This document shows, piece by piece, positions 26,577 through 34,213 of a stretch of DNA of 64,000 bases. The position numbers and the translations under genes are program-made. Within the stretch, counting starts at the first letter, position 1; each line of letters starts with the position of its first letter. The notes beneath the pieces are model-generated. The model worked only from the letters and a program-made list of their open reading frames with translations. It did not search any database and was not told the origin of the DNA. Source of the stretch: a virus; IMG/VR virus record IMGVR_UViG_3300024346_000031, positions 21,551 through 85,550 of that record; one strand, 5' to 3'.

Positions 26577-27677
26577 ATGATTTACCTGATAGACGGAAAC
26601 GCGTACTTAAACGTTGCAATAAATGTAGTAAAGAGAATGCTATACACCGACAAAACATCAGGAAAAGAATATTATATGAGAGACATCTTCAATGAAGATA
26701 GGTATATCTTAAAGGAAACTGCAAGAATAAAATTTAGAGATTTTTCACTAAATTACCTATCTTCATTGATTTCTCCTGTTAGCGACTCAGTAAACGAAGT
26801 TCACATAGTCTTTGATTCTAAAAGTTGGAGAAAAGAATATGTAACATCTAAGCTCAAAACTCTTTCTTTACCTTCAGGTGATTTTAAGTATAAAGACAGG
26901 AAAAAAGACAATATGATATATTTGTTTTTTGAGTATTTTCAAAATGAAATTCAAAGTTATCTTGAAAAAAATTCAGGTATTGTTTTTCATAGAACGCCTG
27001 GTATGGAAGGTGATGATATAATCGCTCAACTTTGTGAAAATACTAATAAGAATATGATTATCTATACAGTAGATAAAGATATGTTTCAATTAGTAGAAGA
27101 TTCTAGCAGATTCATTATTTTAGCCATGCCCAAAATGATGTCAAAGAACAAAAAAATATTCTACACTAAAAAAAGTGACGCTGGAGATTTCTTTAGTTTA
27201 ACTGAGACAAATAGTGTTGAAGGAACTATTTCAAAATTTGAAAAGAGAGGGTATGTTAGAAATGAAATAGGCCCGATTAATGAAATAGTAACTAAGGTTT
27301 TTACTGGAGATAAATCAGATAATATCCCTAGAATACATAAAATGACTCCTTCTAAAGTTAAAAAAGTAGCAGCCTATCTTATAGAAAAATATGACTCTGA
27401 AATATTAGATAAACTAGATAACTATAAAAATGATATTTCATTTATAGAAGAATGCGCTAAAAAAGTAATTGAAGTAGCCAAAATAAAAGACAGCGATGTC
27501 ATTTTATCTTTAAACGAAGCGATATGCCTGAATATTAAATTAATGAGGTTATCCACCAAAATGATACCTTCTCATGTTAAAACAGAGGAGTATGATAAAA
27601 TATACAAAAATAAAGTATATACCAAATTTAACTATAATAAATTAGTAGAAATAAAAAATAATTCAGTACTTATATGA
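26577..27677 (+). CDS. rnh: RNase H / 5'-3' flap exonuclease (FEN family, T4 Rnh-like)
   Basis: 366 residues. FEN metal-binding acids are clear: D6 in MIYLIDGNAY, EGDD in GMEGDDIIAQL (about residue 143), VDKD in YTVDKDMFQL (about 163) and GDKSDN in FTGDKSDNIPRI (about 244), followed by the helix-hairpin-helix-like K-rich segment. In T4 this enzyme removes RNA primers and flaps on the lagging strand with gp32, and the gp32 gene is just upstream here as well. The stop overlaps the GroES start (ATGA), so the two are translationally coupled. Confidence 0.9.
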   Translation: MIYLIDGNAYLNVAINVVKRMLYTDKTSGKEYYMRDIFNEDRYILKETARIKFRDFSLNYLSSLISPVSDSVNEVHIVFDSKSWRKEYVTSKLKTLSLPSGDFKYKDRKKDNMIYLFFEYFQNEIQSYLEKNSGIVFHRTPGMEGDDIIAQLCENTNKNMIIYTVDKDMFQLVEDSSRFIILAMPKMMSKNKKIFYTKKSDAGDFFSLTETNSVEGTISKFEKRGYVRNEIGPINEIVTKVFTGDKSDNIPRIHKMTPSKVKKVAAYLIEKYDSEILDKLDNYKNDISFIEECAKKVIEVAKIKDSDVILSLNEAICLNIKLMRLSTKMIPSHVKTEEYDKIYKNKVYTKFNYNKLVEIKNNSVLI

Positions 27678-27973
27678 AACCGTTATACGAAAGAATTTTA
27701 ATTAAACCAGTAGAAAAAGAAACTCAGACTAAGTCTGGTATTCTATTACCTGGAAAAGCAGTAAAAAGACCTAATATAGGAACAGTTGTTGCTTGCGGAG
27801 AAGGAACTCCTCATAATCCAATGAAAGTAAAAGCAGGTGATATTGTATTATGTAATAGATACGCGGGTATCGATATAAATTACAAAGATACTTCTCACTA
27901 TGTTATTATGTCTAATGAAATTATCGCAGTATTGGACACTGTAGATGAAGTTAAGTTAGACGAATATGAATAG
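27674..27973 (+). CDS. groES: Co-chaperonin GroES
   Basis: 99 residues. GroES hallmarks: KPLYERILIKPVEKETQTKSGILLP at the N-terminus, which contains the mobile loop that docks on GroEL; GTVVACGEGT; VKAGDIVLCNRYAG; and the YVIMSNEIIAVL strand. It caps the GroEL cage. The phage also encodes GroEL at 13053-14660. It overlaps both neighbours (4 nt upstream, 8 nt downstream), so it belongs to a tightly packed operon. Confidence 0.93.
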   Translation: MKPLYERILIKPVEKETQTKSGILLPGKAVKRPNIGTVVACGEGTPHNPMKVKAGDIVLCNRYAGIDINYKDTSHYVIMSNEIIAVLDTVDEVKLDEYE

Positions 27974-28994
27974 GAAGTTTGATTTCAATGACATACTAAT
28001 ATGTCCAGCAATCCAAACATCTATACAATCTAGAGATAATATAGATATTTATTATCCAGATGGTAATCTCCCAATAATAACGGCTCCAATGGATACTGTT
28101 ATATCAAGACAAAACGAACATGCATTTAGCTCTAATAGAATTATAGCGTGTTTACCTAGGGGTGAAAAGACAGGATTTTCAGGAATAGAATCGTATTCAT
28201 TGCACGATATAACTAAAATGTTTAATTCTGGTGAACTTAAGAAACACTCAGGTTACTTAATAGATATAGCCAATGGTCATATCAATGATTTAGAAAGTAT
28301 CACTAGAAGCATTAAAAACAAATATGGTGATGACATATATCTAATGGTAGGTAATGTAGCTCATCCTAAAACATATAAAATATTATCTGAAGCGGGTGCA
28401 GATTCAATTAGAGTAGGGATAGGTAATGGAGCAGGTTGCTTAACAACACAGCAAACAGGAGTAGGTTATCCAATGGCTTCTCTTATTCAAGAATGTTATC
28501 ATGAATCTTGTTCTTTAGATAAACCTGCTATGATAGTGGCAGATGGAGGAATGAAGACGTATTCTGATATAATAAAGGCTCTAGCATTAGGCGCAGATTT
28601 CGTTATGCTGGGATCTATTTTAAATAAAGCGCTAGAAAGTTGTTCACCATGTATGTATGAATCTAAATTTGCAGGAAACTCTACTGGTTTAAATGAATTA
28701 ACTCATACAGAAGCGTTGGAAATGTTTAACAATGGACAACCCATATTTAAAAACTTTAGAGGCATGTCAACTAAAGAAGTTCAAAAGAAATGGGGAAAAC
28801 AAAATATAAAAACCTCAGAAGGTATATCTGAAATTAGACAAGTTGAATATACTCTTTCAGGCTGGACTGACAATTTTAAACACTACTTAAAGTCAGCAAT
28901 GAGCTACACTAATTCTATAAATCTAAATGAATTTATAGGAAAAGTTGTTATTGATATGATAACAAATAACGCTTACGAAAGATTTAAAAAATAA
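27966..28994 (+). CDS. guaC: IMP dehydrogenase / GMP reductase family enzyme, GMP reductase-like
   Basis: 342 residues, the length of GMP reductase rather than IMPDH (about 490 with CBS domains, absent here). The loop GIGNGAGCLTTQQTGVGYP (C158 catalytic, T160 the paired Thr) follows the GMP reductase version, where TGVGYP replaces the IMPDH AGVG-PQ. The nucleotide phosphate site DGGMKTYSDIIKALALGADFVMLGS is intact, and FRGMSTKEVQ is the family flap. GMP reductase turns GMP to IMP, a route from guanine to adenine nucleotides. In an AT-rich phage this may recycle host G into A. IMPDH activity is not excluded. Confidence 0.82.
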   Translation: MNRKFDFNDILICPAIQTSIQSRDNIDIYYPDGNLPIITAPMDTVISRQNEHAFSSNRIIACLPRGEKTGFSGIESYSLHDITKMFNSGELKKHSGYLIDIANGHINDLESITRSIKNKYGDDIYLMVGNVAHPKTYKILSEAGADSIRVGIGNGAGCLTTQQTGVGYPMASLIQECYHESCSLDKPAMIVADGGMKTYSDIIKALALGADFVMLGSILNKALESCSPCMYESKFAGNSTGLNELTHTEALEMFNNGQPIFKNFRGMSTKEVQKKWGKQNIKTSEGISEIRQVEYTLSGWTDNFKHYLKSAMSYTNSINLNEFIGKVVIDMITNNAYERFKK

Positions 28995-29000
28995 CCAAAA

Positions 29001-29579
29001 ATGAAAATGGCAGATATGAATAGCCTACCGCTTCCTTTACATAGAACTCTTATGTTTGCAAAGGACGTTAATTTAGAGTCAATTGAGGCTTTATCTAGAA
29101 ATATACTTAGGATAAATGAAGACGATGATCATCTTGAAAAATTGTACAAAGTCTACGATATAGATTATATCAGAAGACCCATTAAAATAATGATAGATAG
29201 TTATGGAGGATATGTATATCAATGTATGGGATTACTTGGTATAATGGAAAAATCAGTTACTCCTGTGCATACCTATGCAACAGGTGCTGCAATGTCCTGT
29301 GGTTTTATGATACTTATATCTGGACATAAAAGGTTTGCCTATAGACATGCTACTCCTATGTATCATCAAGTATCTACTGGTTTTTGGGGAAAAACACAGG
29401 ATATGGAAGAAAGTTATAAAGAAACTAAAAGACTTCAACAAAAATTTGAAAACATAACATTAGAATCAACAAAAATATCTAAAACTAAGTTAAAAGATAT
29501 TCTTAAAACAAAGCAAGATTGGTACATGGATGCTAAAGAAGCTTTATCACATGGGGTAATAGATAAAATAATAGATTAA
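29001..29579 (+). CDS. clpP: ClpP-like serine protease
   Basis: 192 residues. The ClpP triad is in place: S99 in ATGAAMSCGFMIL, H122 in PMYHQVSTG and D173 in KQDWYMDAKEAL; the IMIDSYGGYVYQCMGL segment is the usual substrate-binding strand region. ClpP forms barrels that need a Clp ATPase partner, probably the host's ClpX/ClpA. A phage copy may degrade host proteins, or act as a head-maturation type protease, but the phage already has a gp21-like enzyme. Two Met codons (positions 1 and 3) are possible starts. It follows the GMP reductase gene by 6 nt. Confidence 0.85.
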   Translation: MKMADMNSLPLPLHRTLMFAKDVNLESIEALSRNILRINEDDDHLEKLYKVYDIDYIRRPIKIMIDSYGGYVYQCMGLLGIMEKSVTPVHTYATGAAMSCGFMILISGHKRFAYRHATPMYHQVSTGFWGKTQDMEESYKETKRLQQKFENITLESTKISKTKLKDILKTKQDWYMDAKEALSHGVIDKIID

Positions 29580-29580
29580 T

Positions 29581-29802
29581 ATGAACAAAGAATTATACAT
29601 AATGCTAGAAACAATGGCTTTAGCAGAAATTGCAAAAGCTAAAATGAGTTTACACCTTTTAGGAGAAAAATCAGTTGGCATAGGAGACCATTCAACTGCT
29701 GATTTTTATAATAACGCAGACGAAGCTCTCGCTAAATTAGCCGAAGCTGAAGATAAACTACAATGCTTAGAAAAAAATTATACACAAAAAGTTAAACTTT
29801 AA
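29581..29802 (+). CDS. Uncharacterised small helical protein
   Basis: 73 residues, entirely helical in appearance (ETMALAEIAKAKMSLHLLGE, then AEAEDKLQCLEKNY). No recognised family. It starts 1 nt after clpP, so it is the last gene of the SSB-to-ClpP run. A small adaptor for ClpP is conceivable from position only. Confidence 0.55.
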   Translation: MNKELYIMLETMALAEIAKAKMSLHLLGEKSVGIGDHSTADFYNNADEALAKLAEAEDKLQCLEKNYTQKVKL

Positions 29803-29809
29803 TAAAAAC

Positions 29810-29823
29810 TTTAGTATAATATT
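29810..29823 (+). promoter_or_regulatory. TTTAG-TATAAT promoter driving the gene-free region
   Basis: TTTAGTATAATATT, the best form of the non-late motif, yet no coding gene follows for 600 nt. Transcription would begin near 29828. Confidence 0.62.
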
Positions 29824-29827
29824 TTAC

Positions 29828-30318
29828 AAGTAAGAAAAACGTTCTTTAATTTATTGGTGAAAGGTGTCAGATATCGACGGATTGATGACATTGATATGTG
29901 CCTGAATAATAAGTGAAGCGAAGCTTATAAAGGAATGTATTAGATCGATGGATCGCAATTAAAGTCCTATACCAAGGACCTACTCTAATGAGAATATTGA
30001 ACTAAGATAGCTCTTAGAATACATGTGCATAATAACAAGAATCTAAAAGATTCGCAAATTGTTTATAGGTAATACAAAAATCCTATTTAATGACTGAATA
30101 ACCATTACGTTTGCGTGGTAAGGTGTTTCTTAGACCATAGTGGTCCTAACGATGTGATGAACGAGTACAAGTTTAAAATGAGTTAGTTCTTTGACAGAAG
30201 AAATAGAAAGCAACAATAATTTGTAGTAAACGATTAAGTTAGAGGTAATCTTTAATCCTCTCATATCATCTTTCACTTTTTATATTTAAACCCAATCTTT
30301 TTAGATTGGGTTTTTTAG
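29828..30318 (+). ncRNA. Candidate large structured noncoding RNA (about 450-490 nt)
   Basis: No plus-strand reading frame of note fills this stretch, yet it has its own promoter (29810) and a strong terminator (30289). Complementary ends can close it: GTGAAAG (29857-29863) with CTTTCAC (30270-30276) and GATAT (29870-29874) with ATATC (30263-30267). Inside are several local hairpins: GTCCT/AGGAC near 29964, CTAAGA-TAGC-TCTTAG (about 30002-30017), GAATCT-AAA-AGATTC (about 30039-30053), GACCA-TAG-TGGTC (about 30132-30144) and AGAGG/CCTCT (30241-30260). The mixed base use with many GA-rich loops is unlike the neighbouring coding DNA. No rRNA, tRNA, tmRNA or RNase P signature is seen. Phages often carry large ornate RNAs (such as the GOLLD and ROOL classes), but membership is not established. 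Confidence 0.65.
30289..30318 (+). terminator. Rho-independent terminator of the candidate ncRNA
   Basis: AACCCAATCT / AGATTGGGTT stem (10 bp) with a TTTT loop followed by TTTT. Confidence 0.9.
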
Positions 30319-30360
30319 GTATACCTGATTTTTTTAAAATTCCTTTCTCTCTAAACTAAA

Positions 30361-30388
30361 AGAAGAGAGCAATTGCTCTCTTCTTTAT
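30361..30388. terminator. Perfect-palindrome hairpin after the tail sheath gene
   Basis: AGAAGAGAGC-AATT-GCTCTCTTCT, a 10-bp stem, 25 nt beyond the stop of the minus-strand sheath gene. It can terminate the sheath transcript and back up the ncRNA terminator. Confidence 0.75.
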
Positions 30389-30408
30389 ACTTTCGTATGA
30401 ATGTTTAG

Positions 30409-33345
30409 TTAGAAACTTGGAGTAAATCCAGTTGAATCTGAGCTTAATCCTCCACCAACTCTAGTAATAGTAATTCTATTGATGAATTTATGAATTCCTC
30501 TTGGGAAGTCTACACTAATATCAACAATCGCAGTATTAGCTTCAATTACTTCATTAGTATTATTCTCAGTATCAAATTGTACTGTATAGCCTTGAAGACC
30601 TCTAGCATTTACAACTGAGTCCATGTAGTTTTCTAATATTCCTTTAACTCTTAATCTTGTGATTTCATCATTAAAGTCAAATAAGAAATTAACTAATATT
30701 TGTTCAATGTCTCTTTCAATAGTAGATAGGTTATCTCTAATATGAGCATTGTTAAGAGCTGATTTAACTCTTTGGTATGCAGTGTTATTACTAAATACTG
30801 TAATTCCAAATCCTCTTCTTTTAACTATTAAATTATGACCAACTGGCTCTAAGAAATCTCTATCGTCATTTGTTAAATCATATTCTAATCCAACTACTTC
30901 TGGATCAGTGATAATAGCTCTTTTACCAGCAGTAATCAAGAAAGGTGTTCCGTTCTTGAATTTTCTAACATACGCGTTAGATACATAAGCTGCTGGTGGA
31001 ACTGATTTAGTTTTACCGCCTTCTCTAATAAGCATGTTTGGCATTACAAAATATTCGTAAGATGACAATGGCACTCCATTAACATCTTCATCTGCAAATT
31101 TAAAGGTATAGCTTGGATTCAAACTTAAATTACCTCCTTTAGAAATATATTCTGTTGAAACTAATTTATTTACAACGTTAACAAAACTAGGGTCAACTGA
31201 TTTTTCAAATTGTTCAAATGAAGGATCGTTTAATATCGCCATGACCTTTCCATTCATTGCTGCTATTTTTCCAAGATGATACTTAGAAGATTGAGATAGA
31301 TCTCCTTCATAAGAATCTACTATATATCTATAATCTATAGTTTCTCTGTCTGAAAGAGCAGAAGGTATTGCTGTATATTTAAACAGATACTCTAATATCT
31401 CTTTTTGTCTATCTGATGTAGAGTTAGGTAACAATCCAGTTCTTATTTTGAATCCTTTCATACATTGTCCCTTTAAAGAACCTACAAAGTTTGCAATTCC
31501 TTTATATACGGATATTGTATTTCCAGTAGTGTCTAATCCATCTACTTCGTTTATGCTAGGTACCATAGTAGTAATAACATATTCTAACCTATAAGGGCTT
31601 AAATCTTCGCTTGATGTAATTGAAATTATCTTAAGCAGCCTAGGTCTTGAATCTCCTACTAATCTAGCTTTAATATAGTGATTAACTTTTAAAAATTCAT
31701 CAATCTCTGCTTTTTCAGCAGCATTAGCTGTATTTATACCTAATACTAATTTATTAGGTTGTTGTATTTGATAATCAGTAAAATAATCAGTGTCAGTTAA
31801 ATCAAATACCTTTTTAAAATCTGAACCTGAATCTAATACATATTTTATGTAGTCGTCTACGTTATTATACGTATTTACTGCGATTCTATTTAATAAACTG
31901 GAATCCTGATATGTGTAAATCTTAATGTAAGAATAATCATTTCCTCCAAGGTCTTGTATAAAACCATCTTCTATTTTAGAATAATAAGTGTTTACGCCAT
32001 CAATAGATTCGTCTCCTGTTCTTAAGAAGCCATCTGTATATGCTTTATAAACTTTACTATCTTCAAAAGCTATTAAATAATCATCAGCAGCTGTCCATTT
32101 AATTAAACTACTTGTTGTTGCTCCAGTAAAATCATTCTCTGGCAAAGACAAATCTATTTTGTAAATAAGTTCCTTGTCTCCAGGTTTACTATAACTCAAT
32201 ATGTCTATTAAAGGTGTACTATCTGCTACAGTTCCAGATGGTTCAAAACCACCGTTGTCTATTGAATATACATCGTCTGAATCTAATTCATCATATCCAT
32301 GTCCTATTGTATCAACTCTATGTGTTTCCATGTTGATATCGCTAAAATTGTCGTCTTCTAAGTCTATCAAATCTAATTTATCTGCGTCTAATGCACATAA
32401 TAAACCGGTAGTGGCAAATAATCTATTTACTAATGAATCAACTGATGCAATAGTACCACTTTGATCTTTAAATTCTGGTATCAAACATCCTGTTACTCTA
32501 GCGATTGCTTGTACTTCTTGTAAAGCTAAGAATGAAGGTACTTGACTGTCTATCAATCCGCTTTCATCAAAGAATTGACTAAATAGAGCATCTTTTGATA
32601 ATCTAATGTTATTAGACCAATCTCCATCTACTATGATTACTTCTACGAAATAATCTGAAATAAAATCGTCTGCGCTAACAAAATTAGGAAAGTCAATTGA
32701 TTCTCCAAAACTAGCATACCATTCTTTAGCTGTTACATCAAATCCAGTAACGGTTGCTTTTCTAACCCACACCGTCATATTAGTGTTTCCTGTATTAGCA
32801 AAACTTAATATTTTATTTGATGCGATAGATGCGTTACCAAATGAACTAGGATTTAATATATAATCATCTCCTAATGCTAAGTTTTTTGATTTATTTAAGC
32901 TTTCATCATCCGCGAACCACAGTTTTCTCTTGTTAAAGAATTCAACTAGTGGATATTGATATGGTGCAGAGTCTTCATTATTAGAAGAAGATTCAGTATT
33001 ATATGTTGTAAAGTAGGCTTTATCTAAGTTAGCAACAACGTCAGTGTCTGTATCTAAAGGCAGTACATTCATTGCAAAAACGGGACCTTCCCGTAATGCT
33101 ACTTCTATTGTTCTATGAAAGTAACTTCCTTGTTTTTCTAATTGAGTATCTCTGTCTCCATATACTGCGTTTAATGTACGTACATCGTTTATTAATACCA
33201 CTGTATTAAAAGGACCTTTTCTACTAGATCCTATGATTAATCTTCCTGTCGTAAGCGGTAGAGCTAGACCTTGACTTTGGTCTATTTCAACTGTATACAC
33301 ACCAGATGATTTAAAGTTGTTTAAGTTTAATACTTTTTCGGCCAT
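30409..33345 (-). CDS. 18: Tail sheath protein, gp18-like
   Basis: 978 residues, much longer than T4 gp18 (659). The N-terminus (SSGVYTVEIDQSQ, then TGRLIIGSSRKGPFNTVVLINDVRTLNAVYGDRD) and the C-terminal region (FLFDFNDEITRLRVKGILENYMDSVVNARGLQGY) are typical of contractile sheath proteins. The conserved AVIDP-type block appears as GKRAIITDPEVVGLEYDL. The extra length lies in the middle (about residues 130-640), where sheath proteins carry variable surface domains. It polymerises around the tube and contracts on infection. The tube gene is about 14 kb away. A late motif ends 21 nt before the start, and the gene is a single late unit. Confidence 0.9.
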   Translation of the reverse strand: MAEKVLNLNNFKSSGVYTVEIDQSQGLALPLTTGRLIIGSSRKGPFNTVVLINDVRTLNAVYGDRDTQLEKQGSYFHRTIEVALREGPVFAMNVLPLDTDTDVVANLDKAYFTTYNTESSSNNEDSAPYQYPLVEFFNKRKLWFADDESLNKSKNLALGDDYILNPSSFGNASIASNKILSFANTGNTNMTVWVRKATVTGFDVTAKEWYASFGESIDFPNFVSADDFISDYFVEVIIVDGDWSNNIRLSKDALFSQFFDESGLIDSQVPSFLALQEVQAIARVTGCLIPEFKDQSGTIASVDSLVNRLFATTGLLCALDADKLDLIDLEDDNFSDINMETHRVDTIGHGYDELDSDDVYSIDNGGFEPSGTVADSTPLIDILSYSKPGDKELIYKIDLSLPENDFTGATTSSLIKWTAADDYLIAFEDSKVYKAYTDGFLRTGDESIDGVNTYYSKIEDGFIQDLGGNDYSYIKIYTYQDSSLLNRIAVNTYNNVDDYIKYVLDSGSDFKKVFDLTDTDYFTDYQIQQPNKLVLGINTANAAEKAEIDEFLKVNHYIKARLVGDSRPRLLKIISITSSEDLSPYRLEYVITTMVPSINEVDGLDTTGNTISVYKGIANFVGSLKGQCMKGFKIRTGLLPNSTSDRQKEILEYLFKYTAIPSALSDRETIDYRYIVDSYEGDLSQSSKYHLGKIAAMNGKVMAILNDPSFEQFEKSVDPSFVNVVNKLVSTEYISKGGNLSLNPSYTFKFADEDVNGVPLSSYEYFVMPNMLIREGGKTKSVPPAAYVSNAYVRKFKNGTPFLITAGKRAIITDPEVVGLEYDLTNDDRDFLEPVGHNLIVKRRGFGITVFSNNTAYQRVKSALNNAHIRDNLSTIERDIEQILVNFLFDFNDEITRLRVKGILENYMDSVVNARGLQGYTVQFDTENNTNEVIEANTAIVDISVDFPRGIHKFINRITITRVGGGLSSDSTGFTPSF

Positions 33346-33366
33346 TACTGATACTATATTTTTAAT

Positions 33367-33374
33367 TATTTATC
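33367..33374 (-). promoter_or_regulatory. T4-type late promoter motif for tail sheath
   Basis: The minus strand reads GATAAATA followed by ATTAAAAAT, ending 21 nt before the ATG at 33345. Confidence 0.7.
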
Positions 33375-33468
33375 CAATATTCTAACTAATAAAATTAAAA
33401 ATGCAAAAAAAATAAACCTTTTGCAAATATTTAGTAAAAGATTATACAGTTTTAAAAAAATAAATAGT

Positions 33469-33933
33469 ATGGCAAACTCAGACAACAAATGTTCAGATTT
33501 AGAAGTAAAGGATACATATACTGATGCAAAAGATACATTCGGTATGATTTACAATAAACAAAAGGAACTACAGCAACGATTAGGATTAGATTATACGAAC
33601 CTTTCTCTACAGGAAATAGCAGAGTCTTGGATGGTAAATAAGCATGCAATGAGCGATGAATTAAATGAAATGTTTGATGCATTAGGCGGTATAAATGACG
33701 GTATAGGCTCATCTGCTTGGAAATACTGGAAAAAAGACCATTATAAATCAAGCGAAATGACTATTAAGGATTTATCAGATGAAGATAAATTAGAATTATA
33801 TTACGAATGGATAGATGGACTTCATTTTTATATGAATTTTGCAATAGCAATAGGTATGACAAGTAAAGACATTGTAAATTTATACATGGCTAAAAACGCA
33901 GAAAATCACGACCGTCAGGATAGAGGTTACTAA
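33469..33933 (+). CDS. Dimeric (all-alpha) dUTPase-like NTP pyrophosphatase
   Basis: 154 residues from the ATG at 33469; an in-frame TTG at 33421 would add 16 residues without family support. Metal-binding acids of the all-alpha NTPase family are visible: E64/E67 in DELNEMFDAL, E113 and D116 in ELYYEWIDGLHF. The C-terminal LYMAKNAENHDRQDRGY matches the NH-x-RQ-x-x-GY motif of dimeric dUTPases. It would hydrolyse dUTP to dUMP, keeping uracil out of DNA and feeding thymidylate synthesis. It leads the plus-strand replication block. Confidence 0.82.
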   Translation: MANSDNKCSDLEVKDTYTDAKDTFGMIYNKQKELQQRLGLDYTNLSLQEIAESWMVNKHAMSDELNEMFDALGGINDGIGSSAWKYWKKDHYKSSEMTIKDLSDEDKLELYYEWIDGLHFYMNFAIAIGMTSKDIVNLYMAKNAENHDRQDRGY

Positions 33934-33946
33934 AAAAATAAAAGAT

Positions 33947-34204
33947 ATGAAAATACTAGACGATAACGAACAAACAGGATCAACACCAGGTCCAACTAAT
34001 AATCCATCGATCAACGCTCACTTAAAGGATGCTGAATGGCTTGCTTGCGAAAAATGTGATTGTAAAACGTTTGTAGAAGCAATGCAAATTAAAAAAATAT
34101 CAAAGTTTTTGACAGGTTCAGAAAGAGATAGTATTGCACCTATGCCAGTAATAGCCTGTGCTTCATGTGGACATGTAAATGCTGAAATGCAGCCTAACTT
34201 ATAA
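33947..34204 (+). CDS. Small zinc-ribbon protein
   Basis: 85 residues. Two Cys pairs, CEKCDC (about residues 34-39) and CASCG (about 72-76), form a treble-clef or zinc-ribbon. A disordered P/N-rich N-terminus precedes it. Function is unknown; such ribbons bind nucleic acid or protein partners. It sits 9 nt before the DNA polymerase gene and 13 nt after the dUTPase gene, so it is probably expressed with replication genes. Confidence 0.7.
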   Translation: MKILDDNEQTGSTPGPTNNPSINAHLKDAEWLACEKCDCKTFVEAMQIKKISKFLTGSERDSIAPMPVIACASCGHVNAEMQPNL

Positions 34205-34213
34205 AAAATACAT

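Noticed and set aside
29828-30318. tRNA or tmRNA in the gene-free stretch
   Set aside because: No TΨC-like GTTCRANNC arm, no cloverleaf spacing and no CCA end were found.
33421-33468. TTG start for the dUTPase-like gene
   Set aside because: The added residues are not part of the family; the ATG at 33469 gives a normal N-terminus.
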